A DNA stretch of 64,000 nucleotides from Ilex aquifolium (GCA_951799425.1 OX637403.1:31784811-31848810); one strand, 5' to 3'. Positions 1 to 17,390 are shown, counted from the first letter of the stretch. The notes: generated by a model not told the origin, from the letters alone. Translations and numbers: made by a program.

Positions 1-113
1 GATGCTGATTCTATCTAGACCGCCAAATGTTGAACAAACAATATATTCCAAGCAAGGGGAGAAGCTAATGGACTGAACTGGATCTATGCACCACCACTTT
101 GATTCACTTCTGT

Positions 114-4542
<4,429 letters not shown>

Positions 4543-6005
4543 GTCTGTTAAGCCCACCCAAATAAAGCTCTATCTATGATCTGGAAATATACAGAACTCA
4601 CCTAACCCCGCCGGCGGATTTGATGGAGCTTCTTCCTCTATTCTCGCCGGAATGGAAATGCAGTATTGGGTTTAGGCCATCTGATCTGGGGGAAGAAGAC
4701 TTTTATGAAGCTGTGGTGTCACTGCTTATGCATACTAACTAATATCTGTTGAAACCGTCTCTATATGAAATTTTATTTTAACACAAAGTTCAGAGGTCTC
4801 TTTCAAACTTCAATTTCCATTTTGTTTACTTTAATCTTCTCCATTGTGTTTCTCTCTTAACCAGTCAATGCATTAACTGATAATTCCACTTTTGGGATAC
4901 AAAGATTTAAAAATTTTTATTTTATACCCTCAAAGTTTATATTTTTTATATTACACCATTAATATATTAAAAATATTACAATGTTACTTTTCTATTAACT
5001 TTCATTACTTATTCTGTTAAAAATTCCCCATTTGAAGTTGACGAAATTAGTAACAGAAACTAACAGAAAGATCATATAATAACTCTTTTAATATATTAAG
5101 GATATAATATAAAAAATTTAATATTTAAAGGAATAAAATAAGAATTCTTAAATCTTTTAGCCTACAAAATATAATTCGCCCATACATTAATATATATATA
5201 TATATATATATTTGATCTAAACATTAATATATATTCAATTGACCAAGAATCGGTCCGAGAGAATTATGTTTCACCGACCCAGTTGAAACAAGAACCAGTC
5301 TACCAGTCTTCATTTTGCACTATCAAAGATGCATCAATTCTTAATTTGACTTTTAAAAAATTAAAATTTTAAATTATACCCTTAATGTTATAAATATTGT
5401 GCAATGTGACCTCATTTTAAGCTCAAATTACACTCTCAATCTTAAATTTCACCCTTGAATTAGGCTACATTGCATCTGTTTTATAAAAAATCTAATTTTT
5501 TTAAGAATATAATTTAATCTCTTAATTATCGATTTTTTGTTAATCAAAATTTTTGGTCCATTTCACAGTTATAACAGAGGCATAGCAACGTGATGTGCCT
5601 CTGTTTATTGGAACAGTAAATAAACTGACCTTATTAATACGAAATTGATAATTGAATAATTAAATTAAGAGAATAGAAGAATTACATTAAGTTTGCATTC
5701 GAAATTGATAGTTAGTTCCAGTCCCACAGGGATGAAGATAGATAATCACTTGAAGTTTTTTACCTAGACTTGCCCAAAGAAGCTTTGCCATGCCCAGTGT
5801 TCTTACCAATATTATCATCAGCCTGAGTGAACTCCTATCATAATAATTTGGTGGCTGGGTGTGTTGGTACCTGGTTCTTGCATACCCAATGTTTTACAGA
5901 ATCCAGAAAATGAATGATGGGTTTTCCTGATTGATGTCGAATTTAATGAATTGCAGGAAAACCCATCAACAAATAGTTGTTGTTGTCGTCTAGACTTGTC
6001 TCCAG
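4543..6005. other. Intergenic region between divergent MPK4-like and PPR genes
   Basis: The first 150 bases are presumably MPK4-like leader and promoter. The rest is AT-rich and holds a foldback element (4882-5176), a short TA repeat near 5190-5211 and AT-rich sequence at 5330-5550. No gene was seen. Confidence 0.6.
4882..5176. mobile_element. Foldback MITE-like element with long imperfect inverted arms
   Basis: Sequence at about 4882-4975 reappears as its imperfect reverse complement at about 5085-5176. The outer arms share AAAGATTTAA and both continue through an AT-rich TTATTTTAT stretch to AATATATTAA. Long arms and a short centre fit a miniature inverted-repeat element. No clear target duplication was read, so the superfamily is open. 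Confidence 0.5.
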
Positions 6006-8141
6006 ATGCATTCTTTCCAGCTGCAGCCCTTCAGGTTACCCCTTGCCTTTGATATCGAAAACCCTCTCAAGCGAACTTCACTAGTTGAGCCCAAACAGAA
6101 GTTAACACCGCAGACTCTTCTGCCGTCTCAAGACCTATACACTGATGCTGTAACTTCACTGCGTATATGCACCCAACAAAGAAGCCTAAAACTAGGCTAT
6201 TGCATTCATGCCAAACTACTTAAGTTGGGGCTTCACAGGGATGTTTTCGTCGGCAATTCTCTTCTTGACATGTATACGAAATGTGGGTAGATTGAAGATG
6301 CTGCTAAACTGTTTGAGTATATGCCTAACAGGACTGTTGTATCGTGGACGTCCATGATGTCGGGTTATCACTGTAACGGTCTGGTTGATGAAGCAATATC
6401 TTTTTTTTTAGAGATGTTGGAGATTTTACAGCCTAATGAATACACACTGGCAGTGCTTCTACAATCTTGTGCGACAAAGGGTTATTCGATATTCGTCCAG
6501 ACTATTCACTGTTATGCGATTAAATATGGGTTCATTGCGGACAATTTCTTGCAAAATTCTTTGATAGATGCATATGCGAAATCGGGTATGTTGGCAGCTG
6601 CGGAAAAACTGCTGGAGAAATTAAGTTGCAGAGATGTGGTTTCTTGGACTACAGTTATTTCAGGATGTGTATATAACGGAATGGTGGAGAGGGCTCTCAT
6701 ACTGTTCTCCCGGATGCAACAAGATGGGGTCATGCCAAATGAGGTAACAATTTTAAGCATCCTACAGGCATGCTCTGAAATTAACGATTGGCAAATTTTT
6801 CGATGGATTCATGGAATAATTATCAAAGCAGAGTGGTATAGGAATGCTCTTGTGATGAATTCTCTAGTTGAGATGTACTCTACCAATGGGTATTTTGAAG
6901 AAGGCATAAAAGTCTATTGCAGCTTCTGTTTTACTGGCGAAGGAGCGTATGTTGGTCCACAGACCATGGCTACCCTTCTTCAAGGGTGTGCCCACTCTGG
7001 CTACTTGAAGCTGGGGGAAGAAATTCATGGATATTTGATCAAGCATGGATTTTTGCCTAGCACTGTTGTTGAAAATTCTCTCATTAACATGTATGGAGAA
7101 AATGACCGAGTTGATTATGCTTATCAAGTCTTTACAGGGATGAGCAATAAAGACATAATTTCTTGGAATACCATGATTACCTGCCTTGTAAAGAATGAAC
7201 AATTGACTGAAGCTTTAAGTCTTCTTCGTATGATCCACGCCAGGGGAGCAAGAGACGATGTCTTCCCAGATTTCATTACAATGCTTATGTCCATTCAAGC
7301 GTGTTCAAAGTTGGCATCTTTGCTCATGGGTGAAATAATTCATGGTTATATGACTAGAATAGGAATGCTTCAAGACATTTTTGTCCAAAATTCCTTGATA
7401 GATATGTATGCAAAATCAGGGAGGATCAATTTTGCAGAGACAATTTTCGAGGAGATGGAAGAAAGAGATCTGGGTTCCTGGAATTCAATGATTGCAGCAT
7501 ATGGAATCAATGGGAATGGATCATCAGCTTTGCGGATTTTTGCAGAATTGAAGAAATCAGGGATCTACGAACCAAATGGTATTACATTTATTAACGTTCT
7601 TTGTGCCTGTGCCCATGCAGGATTAGTACGCGAAGGTTTAGAAATTTTTAACTGCATGGGTAAAGACTATGGTGTAGAGCCAAATATGGAACATTTTGCT
7701 TGCGTGGTGGATCTCTTGGGGAGGTCGGGGAGACTTAAACAGGCACAAGATTTCATAGAGACAATGCCAGTGATGCCAGGCCGTGATGTGTGGGGAACGA
7801 TGTTGGGTGCTTGCGCGCTCCTTGGTGATGTTGAGGTAGCAGAAAGGGCAGCAAAGGAGCTCTCTGTTTTGGAACCAAAGAGCAAGGTGTGGAGAGTTGC
7901 GTTATCAAATGTTTGTGCGAGTGCTGGTAGATGGGAAGATGCAGCAAAGTTAAGAGCAGAAATTAGGGGATCAGAAGAACTTGTCGACGAAGGAGGATGG
8001 AGCAGTGTTGAGGTGAGAGGAGATATGGTCAGATTTATGGTAGGTGAAACAAAGCATCCGGAAAGCAAACTTATCTACAAAGTTGTGAAAGGGATACATG
8101 AGCAAATTAGAGACGCCAACATGATAGGAGTTACAGAGTAG
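6006..8141 (+). CDS. PLS-class PPR protein (E/E+ type), frame interrupted by one TAG
   Basis: Pentatricopeptide-repeat protein, normally an organellar RNA-binding factor for C-to-U editing or RNA processing. The single-exon frame runs 712 codons (711 aa) from ATG at 6006 to TAG at 8139-8141. It carries tandem PPR motifs such as VVSWTSMMSGYHCNG, DVVSWTTVISG and DIISWNTMI, then a C-terminal E/E+ region (DVWGTMLGAC to about the end) with no DYW domain. The N-terminus (residues 1-40) could be a transit peptide. One in-frame TAG at 6288-6290 (codon 95) splits it after MYTKCG, where family members often read KCGRIEDA; the same frame continues intact for over 600 codons. It may be a recent pseudogene, a null allele, a sequence error, or a shorter protein starting at the ATG at 6321. 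Confidence 0.85.
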
Positions 8142-8769
8142 CAATCTTATAGATACTTCAGAGTAGCAACATGAAGAGAGCTGTAACAGTGTGCCACATA
8201 CTACAAGACCATAAGAGAGATTCGACAATCACACGACTAAACATTACACAAGATCACACACTAATTCCCTCTATCAATATCCAATTTATTTTCCAACGGT
8301 TTTCCCTCTCTATCATTATCCCGATATTGCTTCGAAATTATGTTTCAACATTATTCCCTCTTACCATCTAGCAAAAAGGATGGTATTCAGAGAATAAAGT
8401 TAGAAAATAACGGTATGATGGCAATTGATTCCACTTACTAATCAGAATTGAGTTATCGTTTTATTCATAGTTTGTATTTTCTTGGGATCTTCAGCATACT
8501 TCCAAGTCCATAAGAGCAGATAAAGTGACAAATCTTTCCTCGACCTTTGTAAGGTAACAGACATCTGGAAAAATGTATTGAAATATGCTTGAGAAATAGT
8601 TTTTTCTTAAAATTCCTGATACACCAGCAATGGAGAAAGTAGAAATATTAAAACAGTCTCGCAACAAAATCCATTAGCATATAAAAGAGTCTCACAAATA
8701 AATCTTAATTAGTCCGCTCGAGTCTAGTCCTCCATCAACCAAAACTTTGAGATATTGAAAAATGGAACC
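8142..8769. other. Gap between convergent PPR and RPS10 3' ends
   Basis: AT-rich sequence that presumably holds both 3' UTRs and poly(A) sites. No further gene or repeat was seen. Confidence 0.5.
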
Positions 8770-11012
8770 TCAGGGAAGATCTGAGCTAGTTGGCCCTGCA
8801 CCATAGCCACCAGCTCCACGACCAAATCCACCCCTTCCACCACCCTGCCAGATGTGGATAATCCAAAGAAAATATGTCACCAAAAAGATAAGAAAATTGT
8901 TCTCATCACCTAAGTCATGCTCATAGCAAATATATTATGGAAAGAAATATATCATTCCACCAACATTGTATAAATCATGTCTCCCCTACTATCATAGCTT
9001 AAGTATCAAATCCAATGTTCATAACAATGTTCCATGATAGCATGTTTTAATATATGTTTAACATATTCGTGCACAATATGCAATAATTTCTCAATACGAA
9101 CCCATTTATACTTGGGACCAATGATTATTTCCTCAGCTATATAAAATTTGCAACTTCAGAATCCAAACAAAACAAGAACATGAAGAAAAGACAAGAATGC
9201 AGAGAAAGCAAAAAGTGTTTAGGGTATGCTATGCATGGTGGAGATCATTTCAGCAACTGAGAGACATTTAAATATCTTGCAAAGGAAATTTTCTTATAAA
9301 AAACTGTACATTGATCATTCACGGAAAATTAGGGACAAGTCAACAAAAACGCAAACTGATGCTAACTATAAGTCTATAACAGTAAGGAAGAGTACCTGAG
9401 TGGAAAAACATAGAAGGACGAAATAAATAAATACTGCATTTAGTACATGCTTGAATTTGAACCAAACGAGAGCAGGTTGGAGAACATGTTAAACAACATA
9501 TCCTTCACCAAGTGCATTTCTCTAGATCCATTGATATTTGGCATCAACATAACGCGTCAAATATATACACTGCCCACTCAAAATCATAGTTCTTATAATG
9601 GTTGGTGCCTAGAGACCCAGAAATCTCATCAGGTGCAACAACAATTCAACATAATGACTACTAGTTTTCATTCCAAAATCATGAGTATCACCGTTACCAC
9701 TTGAGCTTCTCATTGTCTAGGTACATCAAAACTAGTGCCTTACCCAAATTTTAGTGTTGATGCTCCAATGTGCGGGTAACATGGTTCAAACTCTACTGTT
9801 TCATATCTCAGGGTACGTGAAGTTGAAACACCACAATGCACAACATGGGTACACAAAGGCAACGGTCAAACAGAGTATCCCACAAGATAGTCCAATCACA
9901 GTGTAAATACTATTCCAAAACCCAAGTTAACACAAAGTTCTAAACATGCAATGTCGCAAAAAACAATTAACTCTTTCTTTATGAATTGTTCATTTAGCCT
10001 TGCACATCCATCAGGCCTTTAACAGTTAGTCAAACAAAAATTAGTTGATATCACAAGCGGCTGCAGTAGATTTCATTGTGTTTATTAGTTACTCCAAACC
10101 GTGCTTCCTGTATGAGTGAATTGATGAAACAACTCTGTTGAATTTGCAAGTTCCTGTTTTTATATTCAATACCTTCGCGCAAAGCTAACTCATAACCCTC
10201 ATCTAAGAACCTAAAATCAAAGGGAAGCAAACTCAATCATTGGAATTCTAGTTCGAAAAGGAGAAATAAATTTACCCTAAAAGCAGGCTGGTAGTCAGCA
10301 GGAGCTCCACCCTTGTCACCAAACTCACCCGGCGGCCCTCCTCGAGGACCTCCACGGTATCCATCCCGATCACCAAACCTCGGCCTGTCTCCTTCAAATC
10401 GCGACGGCCCACTGTTCACATTTATCAACATAACAGTCATTACCCATTTCACAACACAATCAAAACAAACAAAAAAAAACCCACCTCAACCGAACCCCAA
10501 AAAGATTACCCAGTAAACATATAAAAATATAAATACATATCTACCCATATATAGATAACCCAATACACAACACAATCAATCCAAAAAATAAAAACATACC
10601 TCTACCCAACCCCAAAAAGATTAACCAATAGACATATGAAAATATAAATACAGAGACATAGATGGGTGTTTTTGAATTACCGGGGACGATCGCCTGGTGG
10701 ACCACCCATGGGGCGACCGGGGGGCCTAGCGGATTTCTTCAAAGTATTGGGGACAATTTCGGAAGGCAAATTGAGGTAAGTTCTGAGGAACTCGATGCCA
10801 TCATTGGTTAAATACCAGTAGTAATGCATCCAAGCGAAGGTCTCACGAACGTACTCTTTGGACTTGAAGCTCTGCATCAGCTTTATTACCTGAAGGTTCG
10901 GGACATCGATTTCTGGGTGTTTGGCCAAGTTGAAGTCTTTCTTGGCATAGCAAACACCTTCTTGGAAGAGATACTTGGAGATCTCTCGGCGGTTCTTCTC
11001 TGTAATGATCAT
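8770..11012 (-). CDS. RPS10: 40S ribosomal protein S10 (eS10), three exons
   Basis: Structural protein of the cytosolic small ribosomal subunit. Exons: 11012-10681, 10411-10276 and 8844-8770, 543 nt or 180 aa, close to Arabidopsis RPS10 (177-180 aa). The protein opens [19 protein letters not shown] and carries the S10/plectin domain over residues 3-95 ([36 protein letters not shown]). The tail is rich in Gly, Arg and Pro and ends in a [15 protein letters not shown] segment. Splice phases are consistent: 2 at the first junction, 0 at the second. The 1.43-kb intron 2 holds no recognised element. The start is the only ATG that gives the family N-terminus. Confidence 0.96.
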
Positions 11013-11101
11013 GGTTGCGGTGAGAGAATTACGGGGGCGTGAGGAAGCGGCTATAAAAAAAAATCTCCGGCGGCCTCTATCACAGCAGTCCGTTGCTCCA
11101 G

Positions 11102-11193
11102 AAACCCTAAAAACCACATTTATGGGTCTTTTATACTAGCTTGTGTGGTTAACATTCGGAGTTGGGCTTTGTTTTGAGTTTGGGTTTGGCCCA
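11102..11193 (-). promoter_or_regulatory. Telo-box and site II motifs upstream of RPS10
   Basis: About 90 bases upstream of the RPS10 start lies AAACCCTAA (11102-11110), the plant telo-box. TGGGCT (11163-11168) and GGCCCA (11188-11193) follow within 80 bases and match the site II consensus TGGGCY. This pairing is well known in promoters of plant ribosomal-protein genes, where it supports growth-linked transcription. The role here is inferred from motif and position. Confidence 0.7.
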
Positions 11194-12796
11194 TCTGAAC
11201 TCTGGGAAGAAACCATGGATCGACCCGATCATGTCCCCCATTAATTTCAAAGTTTTTTTTTGTTTTTTGAACAAGTAATTTCAAAGTTCAATGCGAGTAT
11301 AAATGGTATCTTATCATCTATAAATGACGTGTATTAATTTTAAATTTTAACATAATTAGTAGGCCTTGAAAGAGGTAAAAATTTATGTCTCGTACCTTGT
11401 TCAACCGCTAAGTCTACGTACGTGTCAGACTGGGTGAAGGGTTTGTTAAGTAATTAACTATATTCTAATTCGAAAGAGATATTAGATAAACCTACCATCC
11501 TCTAGTAATGGTAATCTATATCGTCTATGATTTTTAAATCTTTTAATACCAACTTTGAAAGTCAATCCTTCCTTCTAAAGTAACCATGACCATCTCCAAA
11601 GTCGAGAAAAGTTATAATCTCAAACTTACCATTAGATTTTGTTTTAAAACAATAAAGAAAATCTTTACCACTAGACTAAGGCCCCAATTATCATCATAGA
11701 AAGAAAATGATTCAAGAACAATGTAGCTTCGTGGAACAATTTCAATGTAGACTAAATCATGGACAAAAAAGGGTTCCAAATTGTTCTTTTTTTTTTTTTA
11801 ACAGTAACGAGTCTCCGGGTCAGTTTACATGCACTTTAATTAATTTTTTTTTCGGTTCGAGTAAAGGCAAGTCATCCATGCCGGAATTAGGATATTTATA
11901 AAGGATAAATTCTTTATGGCCTTACTTCAAGGAATTATCAAGATTCAAATTTAGGATGGTTGAATTTACATGTTCGTTCTTATTACCACTTAAACTATCT
12001 CGTGGTTGAGTTCTAATTCAAGTTCTCATAGCCTTAAAAACATTTTTAAACATTTCTTTGGAACCTGTTTGGGTGGTTGTCTAAATATCCTTGCAAATTA
12101 TAGTATAAATTATATTTTGGCTCTCTTAACTATCAACTTGATTTTTCTTTGTTTCTTGAACTATTGAATTTTTTACATTGCCCCCTCACCTGTTGCCGCT
12201 TGTATTATTGCACACTAAATCAAAAGCAAACGTCATTTATTTTTTCGGACAAAAATTGTCAACATATCAATATAAAGTGCAACAAAATCACATAATTCAA
12301 GGGACAACATAAAATAGCTTTCAGTCAAATTTGTAACAACATTAATAACTGAGGGATCTAAAACTAATATCATAGTTAAGAATACAATATAAAAAAGATG
12401 CATGATAGTTGACGGAATAATATGAAGAAAAAAAAATGATCATAATTGAGGGGATTAAAGTATAATTTTTCCAAAATTCTATCTTCTTAGGTGAGTTTGG
12501 GCCTTTACGCCATGTAGGGGAAAGTAACCAGACCTAGGCCATGGCTTTCATCAACTAAAAACGGAAATAAAGGTGAGAACGAAATACGAATTGTAATGGA
12601 AATTAGAGCTCCAACTTAGAATGATCCGGTAGGTACAAACAAGTCATGTGTGGACAATTGTGGCCTAATCAAGTACTTTCTTTTTTTCTGTGAAGAAATT
12701 CAGGTACATGGAAAAGGAAATTGTGTCGTTATTTCAGCTTCTTGGCAGCAAAAAGGGCAGAAAACATCTGTCATATTCATTTTGTTGGATAGGGAG
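11194..12796. other. AT-rich intergenic region
   Basis: No gene was recognised. The interval contains a weak inverted-repeat element at about 12105-12475 and short T or A runs. Confidence 0.5.
12105..12475. mobile_element. Degenerate foldback element
   Basis: The left end reads AATTATATTTTGGCTCTCTT. The right end, reverse-complemented, reads AATTATACTTTAATCCCCTC, a partial inverted match of about 30 bases. Similar 'no longer than 400 bp' non-coding elements are common in eudicot intergenic DNA. No target duplication was confirmed. Confidence 0.35.
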
Positions 12797-13114
12797 TAGG
12801 GCTCTTAGTCGAACGAGTCCGAGCCGAGCTTGAAAAACTTGTTTCTTAATCGAGCCTAAAAAATTGTTCAAGCTCGGCTCGTTTCTTAAACGAGCCAAGC
12901 CTGAACGAGCTAAAAACAAGTCAAGCCCGAGCCGAGCCCAAGTATTTGCACATAAACGAGTCGAGTCTGTCGAGTATGAGTCGAGTATGCAGGGCTTGTT
13001 TTCTAAACGAGCCTAAAAACTTGTTCAAGTTTGGGCTTGTTTAGAAAACGAACCGAGCTTGAAAGAGCCGAATTCAAGCCGAGCTCGAGTAGCTCAGTTT
13101 GATTAACAGCCCTA
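12797..13114. mobile_element. Non-autonomous hAT-like element, GAGCCGAGCT-rich
   Basis: The 318-bp element has inverted ends: TAGGGCTCTTAGTCGAAC on the left, and TAGGGCTGTTAATCAAAC when the right end is reverse-complemented. It is flanked by 8-bp near-repeats ATAGGGAG (12789-12796) and ATAGGAAG (13115-13122), 7 of 8 matching. An 8-bp duplication with TAGGG-type termini is the hAT signature. The inside is repetitive GAGCCGAGCTTG/AAACGAGCC sequence without coding capacity. Confidence 0.75.
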
Positions 13115-13122
13115 ATAGGAAG

Positions 13123-14132
13123 GCTCTCGTAGGAATACATTAAGTTGCCAACCTCCATAGGGTCATCTTATGTCGTTCGTGAATTGGTCCACTCCAAAGC
13201 TTTGGCGAGTCACCATTCTACAAGTAATGAGGCTAAGTCACATTTCTCCAAGTAATCAAATACTTTACAACTTTATAATCGAAACCAAGATATTCATATG
13301 GAAGTTTTCTTGCACGGCAATGATGGTAAAGTGATTGGCCATTGGATCTTCTATATAACAGAATAACCTGTGGGTGAGCGTAGAGGAAGAGATAGTGGAA
13401 AACCCACATCAAAAAGAAAAAGAGATGAAAGACCAGTCTTATATTGTTAAACCACATATTTTTCTAACAAATGATATCAGAAACATTCCAAAATAACATA
13501 ATCTCAACAGATTTTAATGTTGTTAGACATACACGATCCAATTATATGTAGAAAATCGAATCATATGATGATTGTGCGCTAACTTATGTCAACGTTAGAT
13601 TTGAGATATAGTCATGTCTAAGTATAGTATATTTTGGCAATGTAACATATCCAAATACAGCATTCTGAGTATCACAACATATATGCTATGCTTTGATTAT
13701 TTTTGTCAGTTTCCTTTTATACTTTTTTTCTATTTAAGTATTTGAATGAAATCAATGTATATCTCAAGCCTTTGTCACTTCAAAAAGCCCAAACGCAAAG
13801 CAATTATTATTTTTCTTCTTTTAAGGTACAAAAGCCATTGCTATTATTCAACACCATGACAAGCAAAAGTACCTCAATCATCAAAAACTTTTACTGGCTG
13901 TACTACTCTTTCTTTATTTCTCTTACTCTTGGGTTTCCTTTCCTTATATGAACAAAGAAACTTGCATGCATGCTTGCTGCATTTCTTCTAATTTCACTCT
14001 CTCACCAATCAAAGATTAAGATTAAATAGAAAAAGAAAAAAGAAAAAAGAAAAACAATCAGGTTCTTTCACCAAAAGGGAAGGAGTGGAGGGGGAAGGCA
14101 TGTTCACCATCTTCAACATGTCTAAAGTCAGA
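13123..14132. other. Intergenic region downstream of the MYB gene
   Basis: AT-rich, with no repeat structure or gene that I can support. The last 150 bases are probably the MYB 3' UTR. Confidence 0.45.
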
Positions 14133-16126
14133 TTAGTGATGATATGATTGTAAATGAACGTCTTTTAAAGATGAAGGATAAGAAGATAGGATAGTCCCCG
14201 TGTTTGATGGAGCAGGTACAAATTCTTCCCCACCTAGTGGTCCTTCAGGTTGGTCCCAAAATAGATAGCTTGAGCATTGTTGAGTCTCATCCCATTGATT
14301 CAACTCTTGTCTCTGTAGGCAATCCAATGATATCTCTCCTTCCTCATTTAAGCTGCAGGATTGCACTTCCATTGGCAACATGTTTTCTATGTTCTCTATC
14401 AATGGTGGCAACATATTCGAATTCATGCTTGTTGTAAAAGAGACTGGAAGGGGAAGAGCTTGAACTTGATGTTGGTTCATTTGCCATGTTTCAGAGTTCA
14501 GAACCGTCGATTCGTGAAAAAGCTCTGTTGATCGGCCACTACCATCGCCATTGATCCCGGAAATTGAGCCAGTGTCGAACATAAATAATGGGCTAGGAGA
14601 AGAGAAAAGATTATCCTGAATCAGTGGCCTCGATGACAAGTCCTGATTCAAAATATCTAGCTGGTTTGCAGAAAAATTCAATGGGAAATGTTGATGATGA
14701 TCTGTACTTGGAGAGATAGTCGGAGGAGGGGCTGAAGATGAAGGCTTTCTTATCTTCTTCTTAATCCATGAATTCCAATAGTTCTTTATTTCGTTGTCTG
14801 TTCTTCCAGGCAAATGACTTGCTATATGAGCCCACCTGCATTTCCGTCATGCATGTTAAGAGGTTAAAATGGCAAAACAAATAGAATAAACGTAATATTG
14901 GATGTTATTGTAACTCTCCTTATACAATATGATTTATTTTGAGTTAATTCCACACGATTTTAATGGTCATTGAAGGTCAAAAGTTTGTAATTATCAAACA
15001 CATCACTCACACTCACCTATGCAAAGTGAAGAATAATGTTGTGCAATGTTTGTCATAGTCATTCTTGGACAAACTACTAAAAAATTATGAGATTGAACCA
15101 ACGACGACCATGTCCTGAAGGATAAATATGGAGTAGGAGGAGTCGGTTTTCTTTGAGGATCCAAATAAAAAAAAAAAACAATTATGTCATTCGAAAGAAG
15201 TCTTCCATTAAGGGAAACTTTGTTACGGGTTTAATGCTCATAAGAATGTAAGTAGACATGACGTGAAGTGGACACTAGATTATATTTTATTTAATTAGAA
15301 AGTTGTAAGGTAATGGTGTGACAATATAGTGACCTAGACCTGCATTTTCTCCAGCAAACTTGTATTCTAATCAAGCTCTGGAACAGCCGTTATGACGTCT
15401 TCCACAATGAAGGTGATATGCCTGCTACACAAACTACTTTGAAAGCGAAATTACCTCTTGCTACAATATACAAACACACACTATACTTAAATACTATATA
15501 GAACTTGTTATATGTAGAATTTAATAGAAGTTAATGGTACTGATATTGCTTCAAAACACTACGATCGACGTAGATATCAAACCAGTTGATCTTTTAAATC
15601 TCCAAAAAAAAAGAAAATAAAGTTCTTTTAAATCTCCAAAAACTACCCAAATGGTTCCCAAAGATGAGGCATTTCAATGGCCGCCTCTGTATTTTTTTCA
15701 AATGCAACAACATAAAGAAGACAATGCAGACATGTAGGAGAGAGAGAGAGAGAGAGGATGGAGTAATTAATTAAAACCTGTTCCCTACAGCCCCATGAAG
15801 GCTGATGATTAACTTCTCCTCCTCGGGTGTAAATCTGCCCCTTCTTATATCAGGTCTCAAGTAGTTGATCCATCGTAAACGGCAGCTTTTGCCACATCTT
15901 TGAAGCCCTGAAACCAATATCAACAATATGTCAAAATATGTATATGTGTGTGTGTGTGTGAGTGAGAGAGAGAGAGAGAGATGAGCCAGAGACCAGCTTT
16001 CTCAGGGACTTCACTCCAACAGCCATAGCCATGAGTAGTGATATATCTAATAAGCTTTTCATCTTCCTCAGGTGACCAAAGGCCTCTCTTAACCTTTTGT
16101 TGGTTGCAGCACGAGTGGTGTCCCAT
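14133..16126 (-). CDS. MYB103: R2R3-MYB transcription factor, MYB103-like (three exons)
   Basis: Nuclear transcription factor. Exons: 16126-15994, 15907-15778 and 14835-14133, 966 nt or 321 aa. R2 (about residues 13-63) begins [20 protein letters not shown] and contains [20 protein letters not shown]3 (about 64-115) holds [20 protein letters not shown] and [20 protein letters not shown]. Intron positions, after the EKA-G and GN-R codons, are the usual two for plant R2R3-MYBs. The acidic C-terminus carries [15 protein letters not shown], which I recall from MYB103 proteins. MYB103 promotes secondary-wall and syringyl-lignin gene expression. MYB26 and MYB67 are close relatives; gene order near ROH1 and MDAR favours MYB103. 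The 5' leader is GA-rich. Confidence 0.9.
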
Positions 16127-16455
16127 GATCTTCTACTCTCTGTGTCTCTCTGTCTGTCTCCTTTGTTTTTTTTGTAATTTTTGAAGAAGTGATCTCTCTC
16201 TTCTCCATTTAAATGTGATGGAATTACATGCTGCTGCCGACATTTTCAATGAAATGGGCCCTTGTATTGGCCCTACCTTTTCATCTAACCCTAAAACGAC
16301 ATTCTATCGAACTATTTGATAAAAGTGTCTCCACTTTAGTATCTACGTGTAGACTTATAGTATTATGTAACCAACTTCACGTACCTCAACTCAACCTTGC
16401 CGGTTGTTTCCCTGACCTCTCTGTGCGTGTGTGCTTGTGTGGAGAAATTTAAATG

Positions 16456-16774
16456 AGTAATGCTATAGGACGTGAGATCTAATTTGGAAATTTAATGACG
16501 TGGTTTTACACTAATACTATGTTGACCAAATTTTAGCACCAAGTTAAGAGTTCAAATGACATGACACCAAATAAAGAAGGCCAAGTCAGCTGTCATGTCA
16601 TTTAGCCTCTTAATTTGGTCCTAAAATTTGGTCAATGTAGCATTACTGGTGATTTTAATATAATTATTTGATTAGTTGTGAATTCCAATGTTAGATGGAA
16701 CTCACGATCACTTCAATGGTTGCACATCATTAGGTCCCTAAATTAAACCTTCAAATTAGATCCAAATAGCATTT
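16456..16774. mobile_element. Foldback MITE, AATGCTAT family, copy 1 (outer)
   Basis: The left arm, from AATGCTATAGGACGTGAGAT, matches the reverse complement of the right arm, which reads AAATGCTATTTGGATCTAAT. Both arms share a GATCTAATTTG core. Another foldback (16510-16647) sits within it. It is related to the copies at 17391-17526 and 43367-43499. Confidence 0.55.
16510..16647. mobile_element. Foldback MITE nested inside copy 1
   Basis: The 138-bp foldback has arms of about 50 bases: left ATGTTGACCAAATTTTAGCA, right end reverse-complemented ACATTGACCAAATTTTAGGA. Both arms end at AAATGACATGACA around a short centre. The termini read TAATACTA and TAATGCTA. A nested insertion is the simplest reading; a single complex foldback is the alternative. 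Confidence 0.55.
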
Positions 16775-17239
16775 TCCAATTTAAATTGCACACAACACAC
16801 AATCAAAACTTCTTCAGAACCTAATTTACTGAACTAATTCACTGTAATCATTAAATTGATTATGGGTTTCATTAAATATTAAAACTTGATATTAATTCAA
16901 TAGTTACAATAAAAATGCATCATTAGTCAACAAATTAGATTAATTTTTTTAGGTCTTAATTGCATTACTCTTTTCTCATATTATTCATCATGGAAGAGTG
17001 AAGAAAATATTCAATGTAACAGTGATATAATGTCAGCATTATCACGTGATATTACCATTCAATAATATTTTAGCAAATAAGTAAGTGAATCTTACACAAA
17101 TCAATAACTGCTCTTCAATGTAATACAATAACTAATAAATCTTCTTTCATGTAAGACAATAACTACTCACATGGAAAAAAGTGACGTTAAACTTTGCCAC
17201 TCGTATTTTATTATGAGCAATGATATGTAACTCAAATCT

Positions 17240-17365
17240 GTAACCCCAAATTTGCATCTCAAATGAAGGGGATTATTGGAGATCAGTGGGGTCTCATTTA
17301 AATGAGTTGATTGGACCCCACTCATCCAATGATCCCCCTTCATTTGGGATGCAAATTTGGGTTAC
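17240..17365. mobile_element. Short foldback MITE, about 126 bp
   Basis: Left arm GTAACCCCAAATTTGCATCT and the reverse complement of the right arm GTAACCCAAATTTGCATCCC match over about 40 bases to ATTGGA. The centre is itself a near-palindrome around CATTTAAATG. It could form an almost complete hairpin. No coding capacity. Confidence 0.65.
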
Positions 17366-17390
17366 ATAGTATTTCCCTTTTATTATTGTC

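Noticed and set aside
7667-8068. Minus-strand frame of 133 codons within the PPR gene
   Set aside because: It is antisense to clear PPR coding sequence and has no family features.
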